This document shows positions 36,189 through 46,656 of a DNA stretch of 64,000 nt, piece by piece. The translations under genes were made by a program, and so were the position numbers. Origin of the DNA: Neopestalotiopsis rosae (Eukaryota; Ascomycota; Sordariomycetes; Amphisphaeriales; Sporocadaceae); the NCBI GenBank assembly GCA_023078685.1, contig JALGAS010000002.1:930001-994000 (forward strand), in the 5' to 3' direction. Positions within the stretch are counted from its first letter, which is position 1. The number at the start of each line of letters is the position of its first letter. The notes under the pieces were generated by a model. It was given only the letters and a program-made list of their open reading frames with translations, was not told where the DNA came from and made no database searches.

Positions 36189-36425
36189 CCGGGGATGAGG
36201 GTGTGTTAATTGATTGCCACTGCATTGTCCAAGGGGGCGACGTTGGATATATAGGCCAAGCACTAATAAATCCTTGCCGAGCGTTTAATCTATACAAGGT
36301 GGCATTTACAAAAAAGGGAATCCCCCGTTTCTCTGGGCCGTCGAGGTGGAAATGGGATTTGCAATAAGCTTAATCAAGAAAAAGGCGAGGGTCGTCGCGT
36401 ATAGATTAAGAGGGCTCGCTTAGCC
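36189..36425 (-). promoter_or_regulatory. Candidate cellulase-type regulatory sites upstream of GH6
   Basis: TTAGCC at 36420-36425 reads GGCTAA in gene orientation, the XlnR/XYR1 consensus, and CCGGGG at 36189-36194 fits the CreA/CRE1 consensus SYGGRG. Both motifs are short and occur by chance, so this is only suggestive of inducible and glucose-repressed control. Confidence 0.3.
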
Positions 36426-38306
36426 GGCGCGGGAACCGAACGGCTATTTCTTGGCCCTTCCCCTTTGAGCCATGGATAGGAAAGATCTTTGCCAAGCATT
36501 GTGTTTCATGCAGAGCATTTGGGCCGAGATCTTGGCTGCGAGATCTACACAAAAGTAATGATCCATCGAACAAACGGGGAGTGTTCGCTGTACGGCTTAC
36601 CTATTTCGATCGTTGATCATGTTAAGTTTATTTGTAGACGTTCGATTCGGGCATGACAGATAGGAATGCAACTCAGATATATTATCAAGTAATCAGCCGC
36701 ATAAGTGGCTGATTAGGAGTAAGTCAGTAATTCAATCACCATGCTCCCTTTGGATGTCAATCATGGTTAGCGATATGCGCCCGGACTATTATACCTTATT
36801 TTGTCGTCATCTCTGAGGTAGGACGATTGGGTCTTGTCGATCTTATCATCCCTTATCAGATCCAATTATGTTGTTCTGAAGCATTCGTACATAGCGAGTC
36901 GCTCGTTCTCGACACTGGTCTCGTCTATGACGCTGACTCTCCTGGAGATAAAAACGACCTCGACCGTGTGCAGGCGTTCTATCTGGATGCGACCCACTCC
37001 TTCACCATCAAGTGCAGCGAAGGCACTCAATCCTCCGGCCGGCTCGTTTGGTTCCATGGGAGTCAATGACGCTGGCATACGTCCTAGAAGTCGCGGCGCC
37101 GCTGAGAATTAGAAACAGAAACATCAAGTAACCTAATCATCTACATATCTATAGGCGTTCAGTCGAGCTGGTCCAGATCTGGTTAGGAGGTAACTGCGGA
37201 CAATGTGCGAGTAACAAGACACGCAGCGGTTGTGACCGAGGCAAATATTATTTTTAAGGTTGTTGACCATATCTATCCAGACCGAAATCTAACAATTCAC
37301 TTTTCCAAGTGTATGGCCTCCTCGGTTCGTGGTACGCAGTCAAACGAAGTCCACAATGCTCAAAGTATCAGGTCCATTTCGGATCATCGCGCAGCCACGA
37401 CACCAACTCTATTTCTGTGATGCAGGTGAACATATACCCATGATAGATGCTGGCTGCGGATTGAATAGGCGCATAGACAAGGACAAAATCGGTAGTAATC
37501 AAGTCGCTCCAGGGGTCTTAATTCATGGATGGCTCCGTGATCCCAAAATCGAGGCCGCTCACGTCGCTGGAGCAGCGATGCGCCACGAGACAGTCATGAG
37601 CGTTGAGCATCGGCGCGTAGGCCAATGGTTCGCCTGTCCCTTGACGGGCGATTACATCAACGAGGCGTTTCAGCCATTACTCGGTGCAAGTCTCGGTCAA
37701 GACGTGAATGTAGCTGGCCAGCTTGGGCAGTGGCGCGTCCGATATGACCTTGGCCACCGTGAGCGGGAGTGGTATGGAGCACATGTGCAAGTACAACCTT
37801 ATGATAAGAACAAATTCTGAAAATTCACGCTCCGCGCCACCTGATAAATAAACGATTTCCAGAGGAGATTTTTTCTTGACATTTATACCTCGGTATCCCA
37901 TAGTAAGAGATTTGCGCATAATCAACTCAGCGAAAGCAGGACTAATCATGGTGATGACGTTGTTTCATGTTCAGCTCGACCAGGGCAGTACTGACTTTTT
38001 ACCGAGGCAGTATTGAAATATCAAGATGCAACGCTATTTCGTTGTTCCCTTCACCCGTAGCATAGACGTAACTATTGTCGGGCGTAGATATGTGTTTCAC
38101 GCCAAATTATGCGCAGTGCTTCTGCCTGCACGGATCTTGCGCAGACATGTATAGCGCCTTGCAACAGACTGGAGTGGTGTTTGGAGGTGGAAGTAAATAG
38201 TGTACTTACCTCGAGGAAGAAGGATTTCATTTATGTCGTATTTTTATTGCCTATTGCCGTGATTCCTGACTTTCCCTGCGGCTCCAGACACCTACCGCAC
38301 AGTTGA

Positions 38307-40300
38307 ATGATGAGCATCTCTCTACAACTCACATCGCCGACCACGGGCCATGTCAGCTCGATTCAGTCTGTGATGCGGGCCGCCTTCGGTAATCTGTCTT
38401 CTCCCGCGATCGATTCTTCCGGATGCTTAGTGAATGGGACTCGGGATTGTTTCTCAGCATGCTACCATTCTGAGATTGCCCCGAACATGGTTTGGCGGGA
38501 CTCTGCTGCAATGCACACACTTGCTAATTGTGCAATCTATCCGATCATTGTCAATCTAATGCAGCTGGATCTGCTTGATACTGGAAGCGTCGAACTCGCC
38601 GCTGAGTACGGCTTCGCCAATGAAACAAGATTAGCTGTCCCTGGCGAGGCTGCCTGGCAAGTAATCAACAATTGTACATCTGCTTATTGCGACTCGGTCT
38701 CCAAACCTGGAACTGATTGTACGGTTCAACAACCTACGTATACACCTGTATTGTATACGAATCCTAGATCAGCGGGCCAGGAAGATATCACTTTTCTTAT
38801 TGTATGTGTATATTTATGTGCTAGCCAGGGAGGATCAAGACTCAATCTAACATTTCTCAGCGCATCAATGGGTCGCTTTGCGACAGTGCAGATGGTATCG
38901 TGAATCCAGATATCGCTGGGATTGGGGTGAGCACGCCCCAGTATCTTTTGAAGAAGAAGATCTCGAACACTGTAACTAAATTAATATTAACAGATGCTTG
39001 ATGCGTACGTATTTCAAATCTACATTTGCATTTTCAGCTGGGCCTACGTTCATCTCTTTAACCCAAGCTCTCTGAAAGCGTCTCAGCCATACATGAAAAA
39101 TCTCAGCACCCTCCAGGAACCACTGAGCAAAGGACGGAGGTCTTGGACAGAGCCATTCGGCAAGTTCTCGAAAGTTTATGACAAGATCGTAAGATATCTC
39201 AATACGAAAAGAAGAAAACTCTCGGAGCGGCACTTTTCGAGAACACTGGTTTCGTCCCTTGTGGACTTCCAGAAGGCTCAAGTACTTCTCATGATCGCCA
39301 TACAATCCTCTTGCCTTTGGGCGATTTATCGTCGGACATTCCTGGCAGGAATAAGCTCTATACAACAAATTACGAATACGGTGTTCTTCCTCAAGATTGT
39401 TTCCTGGATGGGCGTCTTTCCTGTAGCTTTAACATTATGCACCTTGGTCACGGCAAATCAAAGATCACGCTACGTCACTTTTTTGTCCTTGGGCAGTCTG
39501 GTCGTGTCGTTCGGCCTCTCCATAAAGCTAAACACGTTCGGGGTCACAATCTCCGACATCGTCTCGAATAGAGCGAATCCAATTGATGGCTTGCCAGCTT
39601 GTGGAGGTCTACCTTCTCCTCTCATCTACTGCGATACAGGTAAAGGGGACCTCGACATATCTCTAGGAGAATATACAGACCTAGTCACCTCGGGCATTTG
39701 GGGACTCTACTATACAATCTGCAGTCTTGCTGTCCTCGGCATTGCCGCATACTGCACTCCCAGAAATAGCCGGCTAGTCGTCTTCCTTCGAGAGGCACAC
39801 GACATGGGTTTTAAGCGAATTGTACCGGTAGTCTCTGTCGTCTTGCAGATTTTCATTGTTGCAGTGATTGGGTTCCTGCTCAAAGCCCTGCTCAACCTAG
39901 CGGGCGTGAGGTCGAAGACCTCTAATACGGACTCTGCCAGTACAAATCTGATCGACACGAGCTGGACACTGGGGCAGATAATTGCATTTCTCACTTGGGT
40001 TCCTTTCTTGATCGGATTTATTCATTTACTGCTTTGTGAGTCCAAATATGGTCAACTTTGACAGATCAAGCTAACAAAAAGCTTCTTTCAAGCTGGCTTT
40101 GAGAAAAGTTTCGAACATCGCCTCATGTACCCATACCAAGTAGTAGATGCGACGAAACCGACCCGGGTATGCCCAGAAGCCCTATGAGAAAGTTTCAGAC
40201 CACTAACGTAAATCAGAACCTCGATGAGAATACAGAAGAGCAGACTGAACAGGTATTTCGCTTGATTTCTCCTTATTTGTGTCAATTTACTAAGCAGTAG
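38307..40300 (+). CDS. Unrecognised multi-pass membrane protein of a fungal family
   Basis: Predicted exons are 38307-38801, 38861-38926, 38994-40035, 40093-40166 and 40217 to the stop at 40298-40300; an intron 40253-40297 is optional, because both spliced and read-through forms reach the same TAG (571 or 586 residues). The N-terminal ~180 residues are Cys-containing and look extracellular ('SSGCLVNGTRDCFSACYHS', 'NNCTSAYCDSV'), with a conserved-looking 'NPDIAGIGMLDAYVFQIYI' leading into the first membrane span. A cytosolic basic loop ('NTKRRKLSERHFSRTLVSS') and 'LVDFQKAQVLLMIAIQSS' follow, then about six hydrophobic spans and a tail 'SGFEKSFEHRLMYPYQ'. I recall this layout from uncharacterised fungal proteins; no function is known to me. 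The start is uncertain and an upstream signal-peptide exon is possible. Confidence 0.7.
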
Positions 40301-40490
40301 ATACAAGACTATCCTTCATTCCTTGAATGAGCAAATAATGCCGAACACTGCAACAAGGTCACTGAAGCGCGCGGTCACGTACTAAAAGCGACCTGCGACA
40401 AAAGCGTTGTGCAATATATCCTGACGAACGGCTCAGCGTGTCATAAATGTAGTCAAGCTCTATTTTTATAGGTGAATCTCTACAGACGAT

Positions 40491-41566
40491 TTATGTAAGG
40501 ACATATCCACCATCAATGAGAATATCGCTTCCCGTCGTATACGTCGAAGCATCACTAGCCAGGTACAAGAACAAGCCCTTGATCTCCTTGACGTGGCCCT
40601 GGCGGCCCAGGACGGCCAGGCGGTAGGCCTCGTTGAGGGCGGCGGGGCCGGCGCCCATCTTGGTGTCGAAGAAGCCGGGGGACACAATGTTGACGCGGGC
40701 AAACTCGCGCCACTCGCGCGCCAGGGACTTGCCAAACTGCGTGACAAAGGCCTTGGTGCCGTTGTAGACGGGCTGGTCGACGGGCACGTTGACAATGTGC
40801 CCGCTGATGCTCGCCGTGATGATCAGGTTGCCGGTGCCTTGGCGCTTGAACACCTCGCCGGCGTACTTGGCGCAGTAGACGACGCCGTCAACTAAGTCAA
40901 ATTGTCAGTAGACTGTCGAAAAAGTATGCAGGGAAGAGTCGTCGTACCATTGACAGACAGTTGCTTCTTGTACTCATCCAGAGTCTGTTCCAAGATTGGT
41001 TTCGAAATTGACATGCCTAAATAATTGTCAGATTGTAACTTTCCTACTGTTTGCCAACAAAACAAGGGGCGTCATACCGGCATTGGCAACGAATATGTCT
41101 ATCCTTCCAAAGTCCTTGACAACTTGTGCTATCGCTGACTGCACAGCCTCGGCATTTGACACTATTCATCAGGTCAGTGAATCGCCATTTCTTAGTTTTG
41201 CCTCAGGGGATAACCTCTTACCATCGACTTTGTAAGCATTCGTCTTGATGCCATGTGTACTCGCTAGGGATTCGGCCTTGGCAATTGCAGCATCGTTGCT
41301 GGACATATCCTGGTAAGCTATCTTGCTTGTGACATGAAAGAAACACCATGACAGAACGAGACGTACGAGTTGTAAAAAAGAGCTACATGCGCACCAGCTT
41401 CTGCGTATGCTTCCGAGACGGCACCGCCGATGCCCTCTGCTGCGCCCGTGACGACGGCGACCCTGCCATTGAGCTTGAATTGCTCAATTACATTTGTAGG
41501 CGTGTTTGGGAACGGCCGCGGGAAACCATCGCGGACAGTTGCGCAATCATCTATTGACATGGACAT
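40491..41566 (-). CDS. SDR, L-sorbose/xylulose reductase-like
   Basis: Short-chain dehydrogenase of the fungal SOU1/L-sorbose-reductase and NADP-mannitol-dehydrogenase group, expected to interconvert a ketose and a polyol with NADP(H). Exons are 41566-41367, 41325-41222, 41161-41078, 41016-40948 and 40891-40491 (~285 residues). The first intron would be only 41 nt, and an alternative boundary (41362-41310) exists, so that junction is tentative. Visible are the cofactor motif 'VVTGAAEGIGGAVSEAYAE', 'FVANAG', the catalytic Ser in 'ITASISGHI', 'YNGTK' (Tyr-x-x-x-Lys) and 'YTTGSDILIDGGY'. ATG 41566 is used because the frame upstream of it is open only to a TTG. It is divergent from the dehydrogenase at 42315 across a shared 750-base promoter. 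The exact substrate cannot be told from sequence. Confidence 0.88.
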
Positions 41567-42314
41567 GTTGAATATGTGTTCTTGGCTGACTCTCAACAAA
41601 GGATTTAAGGGTTAAAGGAAAGGAAATATCAAGATGATGTTTGATGTACTTTGTCTCTCAAGAATTATAGAGTAGGAAAATATGGCAGATGATAAGTACT
41701 GTAGACAACTTTCGAGAATACTTGTTCTCGGCGACACTGCTCCGAATGCCAAATGCCTTGTGCTACCTGCCACGAGATCGACGTCGATTCGCGCGGTTCT
41801 GGGGACCCGTTATACTGCTTGATTTGGCGCTATCGATGGGGACCGGAGCGCTAAAATGGCCGTCAGAAATCTGGGGTATCTTATAGCGGAGAAACCGCCG
41901 GGCCCACAATATCTTATAGTCACCTATACGTAGCAATGAGGGGAGTTTTTTCTTGCAGTTGCCCGCCCATCAATGCCAACCAAGAATTATTAGGTATTCT
42001 CCGCACTCAGTTGGCTTGGCAATGTCGGACCACTGAAGACTGAAGCTCCTGCACGCCTATGAACAACCTCTGAGAAATATGGAGAGCCCATGCCAACGCT
42101 GGCCCGACGTCAGGGAACGCCCCTCCATCGGAGCACAGTACGCCGACACTGAACCTAGGCGGCATACATGCCGCAGACGGATGGCATAAAGCGTTGAGAG
42201 ATTGCAGCCAGAACCCCTCGCCTAGCTTTGGAACACCAGAGTGGAAAGTGATTGCGGATTGCGCCATTGCCGCTAGATTGGAATTGCCTTACTTGAGAGA
42301 AATCGGTTCAAAGG
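41567..42314. promoter_or_regulatory. Shared divergent promoter of the SDR and polyol dehydrogenase genes
   Basis: The two oxidoreductase genes point away from each other across this stretch, so it should drive both. It contains the cluster of CreA-type sites listed separately. No gene is seen within it. Confidence 0.6.
41799..41891 (+). promoter_or_regulatory. Cluster of four CreA/CRE1 consensus sites
   Basis: SYGGRG matches on the same strand: CTGGGG 41799-41804, CCGGAG 41843-41848, CTGGGG 41871-41876 and GCGGAG 41886-41891. Four in 93 bases is more than expected by chance (roughly 0.2), and CreA acts through clustered sites. This suggests glucose repression of both flanking genes. Confidence 0.45.
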
Positions 42315-43469
42315 ATGGAGAACCCTTCAGTCTTGCTCTACGGGGCCCTGACGGCCAAGGTCGAGGACAGACCCATTCCCACTATTAGTGATCCCCACGA
42401 CGTCATTGTACAAATCGCCTATACCGGCGTCTGTGGCAGCGATGTAAGTCATTCAGTTGAAACCAGTTCCGATCTTTCGCCCATTCCAATAATTCATATT
42501 GACCTTCTTGTCCAGGTCCACTTTTGGCGCCATGGCGGCATCCGGACGATTATCTCGGCGTCGGATCCCCTGGTCATGGGCCACGAGGCGTGCGGCACCG
42601 TACACGCCGTCGGCGCCGGGGTCAAGGAGACGGGCAACCTCCAGCCGGGGGACCGGGTGGCGATAGAGCCGGGCGTCCCGTGCCGTCGGTGCGCGGTGTG
42701 CAAGGCCGGTCGCTACAACCTGTGCTCCGACATGCGCTTTGCTGCCGACTCGAGCTCCCTCACGCACGGGACCCTCACCAAGTACTTTAAGACGTCGGCC
42801 GACTTTTGCTACAAGCTGCCCGACAACCTGCCGATGCGCGAGGGCGTCCTCTTGGAGCCCCTTGCCGTCGGCGTCCACGCCGTCCGTCTGGCCGAGGTCA
42901 AGCCCGGACAGCGCGTCGTGGTCTTTGGCGCCGGCACCGTGGGCCTCTTTTGCGCCGCCGTGGCCAAGGAGTTTGGGGCGTCGCGGGTGGTGTCTATCGA
43001 TCTGCTAGAGAACAAGCTCAAGGTCGCGCAGGAGCTGCTGGGGTCCGAGATTGGCAGGACCTGGACGCCGAATACTTCCTCCACGCCAGAGGAGAACGCA
43101 AAGCAGCTCAAGAGCGCGCATGGGCTGGGAGACGGCGCAGACGTGTTGATTGATGCCACGGGCGCGGAGCCGTCGGTGCAGACCGCCATGTATACTTTGG
43201 CGCCCGGTGGCACATATGTGCAAGCTGGCATGGGCAAGAGAAAGATTGACTTTCCCATATCCGAGGTTTGTGAGCGCGAACTCAACATCAAGGGCTGCTT
43301 CCGATATGGCTCGGGTGATTTCGAGTTGGCCATGAGCCTCGTGCAGCGAGGAAACATCAAGCTTGGGACTTTTGTCACGGGAGAATTCCCGTTTGAAAAG
43401 GCATCTGACGCATGGGAAAGTACCTCGAGAGGTGAAGGCATCAAGAATGTAATCAAGGGCACATCATGA
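42315..43469 (+). CDS. Xylitol/sorbitol dehydrogenase-like MDR
   Basis: Zinc-dependent medium-chain dehydrogenase of the polyol family (xylitol dehydrogenase, L-arabinitol dehydrogenase, sorbitol dehydrogenase), oxidising a polyol to a ketose with NAD(P). Exons 42315-42443 and 42516-43469 give 360 residues; the 72-nt intron has no in-frame stop. The joined motif is 'YTGVCGSDVHFW', with the catalytic zinc ligands Cys, His and Glu in 'GHEACG'. Structural-zinc cysteines lie in 'CRRCAVCKAGRYNLC'. The nucleotide fold shows 'VVFGAGTVGLFCAAVAKEFG' followed by 'VVSIDLLENK'; the Asp after the second strand is usual for NAD preference. It is flanked by an SDR, a sugar-kinase-like gene and transporters, so a catabolic role is likely. 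Xylitol, L-arabinitol and D-sorbitol are all possible substrates. Confidence 0.92.
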   Translation: MENPSVLLYGALTAKVEDRPIPTISDPHDVIVQIAYTGVCGSDVSHSVETSSDLSPIPIIHIDLLVQVHFWRHGGIRTIISASDPLVMGHEACGTVHAVGAGVKETGNLQPGDRVAIEPGVPCRRCAVCKAGRYNLCSDMRFAADSSSLTHGTLTKYFKTSADFCYKLPDNLPMREGVLLEPLAVGVHAVRLAEVKPGQRVVVFGAGTVGLFCAAVAKEFGASRVVSIDLLENKLKVAQELLGSEIGRTWTPNTSSTPEENAKQLKSAHGLGDGADVLIDATGAEPSVQTAMYTLAPGGTYVQAGMGKRKIDFPISEVCERELNIKGCFRYGSGDFELAMSLVQRGNIKLGTFVTGEFPFEKASDAWESTSRGEGIKNVIKGTS

Positions 43470-43524
43470 GTTTAAGACAGGTGATGATCCTGTGCATTAA
43501 AATTATTGACTTCTGGGCTCTCTT

Positions 43525-44250
43525 TTATGGATGAATCTCATCAATACTTTGTACAGTGATCGTAGGAGTTATTAGCTTCCTCCGTGCCTCATCGCCATTA
43601 GGGATATCATTCGCCTCTGCTCGTGCCAGCGCGGCCTCCAATATGGTCTCTATACCACTCTCCAGGTGACGCCTGGCAATTCGCCTTTTTGCAACCTCCG
43701 CGTCCACATCTACAAACCAAGACTCGTCTAGAAGTCGACTAATCTGCCGCCACGGCTCTTCATCGTACAGCAGCCAATTCCCTTCCAGGATGATAGTTGA
43801 CACGGTAGGCGGGATAGAAATATCGCGAGGTATCGGGTCTTTCGTCGCATGGTCGAAGCTGGGGGCATAAATGGTAGCTGGCACAGTTGTATTGTTGTCC
43901 TTGCTAGTGGAAGCTCTCAACTCTGTGAAGAGCGCGACTACACCGGCGGCATCAAATGTCCAGGCCGCGCCGCGACGGGCGTGCGCCTCTTGAGCATTGT
44001 GAAACGTATCGAGCTTGGCGCGCGTATAGTGAAACCCATCCATAGGCACCACGGCCGTGGAGTTTGCGTCGATGGCATTCAATCGCCGTGCCACTTCCTG
44101 GGCCACGGTGGTTTTGCCCGAGCCTGGCGGTCCGGCCAGAGCTATGATGATGCGCCATTGCTGGGAGCTGCTAGAGTTCTGGGTGGTTTCTTTGGCTGCT
44201 TGCTGTAATGCGACGGTGCGCTGGGTGAGCAACGTGTAAACAGATTCCAT
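43525..44250 (-). CDS. P-loop kinase of the uridine kinase/phosphoribulokinase superfamily (FrcK/YggC-like)
   Basis: Single exon, 241 residues. Walker A is 'GPPGSGKTT' (~40-48). Next come 'VVPMDGFHYTRAKLDTF' (substrate-side Asp of this superfamily), 'YAPSFDHATKDPIP' and 'ILEGNWLLYDEEPW' (Walker B/lid region). The Arg-rich 'RRIARRHLESGIE' and 'EANDIPNGDEARRK' match bacterial YggC/FrcK-type proteins associated with sugar operons and yeast YFH7. Members phosphorylate small metabolites with ATP; substrate is unknown for most. It ends 55 bases from the stop of the polyol dehydrogenase and diverges from the arabinitol-dehydrogenase-like SDR. Phosphorylation of a ketose is an inference from this setting. 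No targeting peptide is seen. Confidence 0.88.
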   Translation of the reverse strand: MESVYTLLTQRTVALQQAAKETTQNSSSSQQWRIIIALAGPPGSGKTTVAQEVARRLNAIDANSTAVVPMDGFHYTRAKLDTFHNAQEAHARRGAAWTFDAAGVVALFTELRASTSKDNNTTVPATIYAPSFDHATKDPIPRDISIPPTVSTIILEGNWLLYDEEPWRQISRLLDESWFVDVDAEVAKRRIARRHLESGIETILEAALARAEANDIPNGDEARRKLITPTITVQSIDEIHP

Positions 44251-44927
44251 GACTTTGCATTCAATGAATGGCAGTGACGACTTCTTTGCTCTTGGTCTCG
44301 AAACCGAGAATATCTTGAATTCAAGTTTGGCGCCTAAACTTCACATCTTCTTTTTCTCTAACGGTATTCACTATTCGTTCTTAGCTAAGCTAATAGCTAT
44401 GTAAATGTCGTGTCTTAAAATGCAAGGGTCAAAACTTACTCACATTACTACATGACACATTCAAACTACCGTCGTTTTATTATGATCGGAGAGGTGTGTC
44501 CCGAAGTGGAACTCGCAATCTCCATTCATCACTGGTCGGCTGATGTATACCAAGTCGGAGTACACTGCTCCGAGTGTGGAGAGCTGTGCCCGCTGAGACC
44601 TGTCAGCAGTATAGTCGATCTAATGCAAGCCGCGCATGCATAATCATGTCAATGGTCTGATGCGGTGCAGTTCTATTTGCCACTACTCGAGTGGTGAACT
44701 CCTCTGGCCCGAAAAGAACGGCAAAATCGCCTCTATGGTCATCCTATTTAGGCCGTATGCTCTATGGGAGGAACAATCACTCAAGCACCCAGTGAATCTT
44801 GGTGAACTATCACCGCCGTCTAACTTTTCCATCTTATAAGCAAATCAACTCTATTATACACTACCAAAGCAGCCGAAAGCATTAATCAAAAGACATCTCG
44901 TCATCCTCCCACAAACAATAATTCACC
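44251..44927. promoter_or_regulatory. Divergent promoter between kinase and second SDR
   Basis: A 677-base spacer between two start codons; no coding region is supported. An A/T-rich segment with TATAAG near 44835 lies about 90 bases before the SDR start and could be its core promoter. Confidence 0.5.
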
Positions 44928-45818
44928 ATGGAGCGTGCAGAACTGACTTCACGGGTCATTCCCCTAATGGACCTCAGCACAGGCACATCGCCGCTGACGG
45001 CCCCATTCCAACAAGAACAGGGTCTATCCGCCGCCGAGCGCGCCGCGAACCGCTTCCGCGTGCACGGCAACGCCATCGTGACGGGCGGCGCCGGCGACCT
45101 GGGCTTCACGGCCTGCCGCGCCCTGCTCGAGCACGGCCTATCGGGCCTCGTGATTTTCGACCTGGGCGACCCAGACACCACGGCCGCCCGCGTCGCGGCG
45201 CTGCAGGCCGATTTCCCGCAGGCCAGGATCTCGTTCCGCCGCGTAAACGTCACCGACGACGACGACGTGGCCCGCGGCGTGGAGGGCGTCGTGGCCGAGC
45301 TGGGCAGCGTCGACGTCCTGCTGGCCTTTGCGGGCGTCGCCTCGTGCGCCCACGCCGCCGAGGTCCCGGCGCGCGAGTGGCGGCGCGTCTTTGACATCAA
45401 CGCGACGGGCTCCTTCCTCTGCGCCCAGGCCGTGGCCAAGGCGCAGGCCGCGCTGGGGAGGCCCGCGAGCATCGTCCTGGTGGCTTCCATCTCGGCGCAC
45501 CGGGTCAACTTTCCCCAGCCGCAGGCCGCGTACAATGCGTCCAAGGCCGCCGTGCTGGCCACGGCCAAGTCGTTGGCGGCCGAGTGGGCGCGGTATGGTA
45601 TTCGGGTCAATAGTATCAGCCCTGGCTACATGGATACTATTCTCAACGAAGGAGACGGACTCAAGGTTGCCCGAGATACTTGGAATGATCGGAACCCAAT
45701 GGGTCGGATGGGCGTTCCAGAGGAGTTATGCGGTGCCGTCGTGTTGCTTGCCAGCCGTGCAGCAAGCTACATCACTGGTGCAGATCTGCTGATAGACGGA
45801 GGCCAAACCCTGTTCTAA
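44928..45818 (+). CDS. SDR, D-arabinitol dehydrogenase-like
   Basis: Short-chain dehydrogenase resembling D-arabinitol 2-dehydrogenase and related polyol SDRs. Single exon, 296 residues. The cofactor motif is 'VTGGAGDLGFTACRAL' (TGGxGxxG, ~52-59), followed by 'VIFDLGDPDTT', where the Asp after the second strand suggests NAD. The active site has 'LVASISAH' (Ser ~187-189) and 'YNASK' (Tyr ~202, Lys ~206). The end is 'YITGADLLIDGGQT'. A ~45-residue N-terminal extension precedes the Rossmann fold, as in fungal arabinitol dehydrogenases. The coding region is very G/C-rich in third positions up to about 45590 and then less so, a noticeable change within one gene. It probably oxidises a polyol to a ketose in the cluster pathway. 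Confidence 0.9.
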   Translation: MERAELTSRVIPLMDLSTGTSPLTAPFQQEQGLSAAERAANRFRVHGNAIVTGGAGDLGFTACRALLEHGLSGLVIFDLGDPDTTAARVAALQADFPQARISFRRVNVTDDDDVARGVEGVVAELGSVDVLLAFAGVASCAHAAEVPAREWRRVFDINATGSFLCAQAVAKAQAALGRPASIVLVASISAHRVNFPQPQAAYNASKAAVLATAKSLAAEWARYGIRVNSISPGYMDTILNEGDGLKVARDTWNDRNPMGRMGVPEELCGAVVLLASRAASYITGADLLIDGGQTLF

Positions 45819-46656
45819 GTATAAAGTTGAAGAAGCAAAGGAAGAAACGATTGGCATAGAATAACATAGATTAGAAGTCTGGAATATGGATCAAAGTCAA
45901 GCTAAACATCTGGCTGAGAAGATGAAACGTGTAGAAGCATAAAGATTCCTGGAGTAACGCCAGTAGACCTGAAAGTTTGGCATCATACGCGCCTCTTTCA
46001 TGTATGTTTGTCTGCCTGGGTCCTGACATTTGTCATTAGTTCCATTGAAGACATTCCTGTGCACCGCGCAACATTGAATTTAAAACCACGTTAGGATCTA
46101 CTGAATATAGAATGTCCGAGGCACTGACCAGACTGATCCCACATGTCGTCAGTACGCATTGACCTAGCGGCACCCAAAGAATTCAATAATATCCTCGCGA
46201 CGCGAACCCGTCTGCCATGTCCGTCGGCCGACAGTGCTCCGATACTAAGAGCATGGCCAGGGGCTATGACAAGACAGCTGCTAGGTTAGTCTGGGGTAAG
46301 CAATTCTGGGGTTTGAGGATCCGGGGAAGAGACGACCAATCATGTCGCCAGAGGAGAAACTCAAAGCCGGCCATCGTGGATCGCGCGGGTTGTTGCAACC
46401 TCTGGTATGATTGATCCAGGACAGTGGTCTGATTGCTAGACGCGAAGTTTGTACCGCCAAAACCTGGTAAACAGCTGAAAGTCCCAGCCCGATGGCTTCC
46501 GATGCGTCGGGGCATATATGGGGGGCCATTACCCAGTATTCTAGCTGCGAATGGGTGTATATATAAAGACTCAAGTGCCGTACATATTTACTCAACACTG
46601 CCCCTGGAAAATATTACATAGCATTGTATTGTCGTTCCCCGTCCCCTTATCACAAA
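45819..46656. other. Intergenic, promoter of the first sugar transporter
   Basis: No gene supported. A TATATAAAG element at about 46559-46567 lies ~90 bases before the transporter start and is a good core promoter candidate. Confidence 0.5.

Larger units (their letters stand above)
35867..38306. other. Intergenic 2.4 kb between divergent GH6 and membrane-protein genes
   Basis: Apart from the GH6 promoter sites, I see no supported gene. An orphan 154-codon open frame runs from ATG 37356 to 37820 (contains 'GQWFACPLTGDYINEAF'); no family is recognised and the flanking bases show no promoter or splice pattern, so I do not call it a gene. Shorter frames near 36830-37110 conflict on both strands. 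Confidence 0.45.

Noticed and set aside
36380..36470. Possible tRNA (GTTCGGTTC resembling a B box on the minus strand)
   Set aside because: No acceptor or T-stem pairing could be drawn around it.
37356..37820. 154-codon orphan frame
   Set aside because: No similarity recognised, no splice or promoter context; kept only as a remark.
39005..39037. 33-nt possible intron in the membrane-protein gene
   Set aside because: Too short for a fungal intron, and the read-through sequence forms a sensible first membrane span.
42809..43462. 217-codon frame antisense to the polyol dehydrogenase
   Set aside because: Shadow frame; the sense strand has all catalytic motifs.
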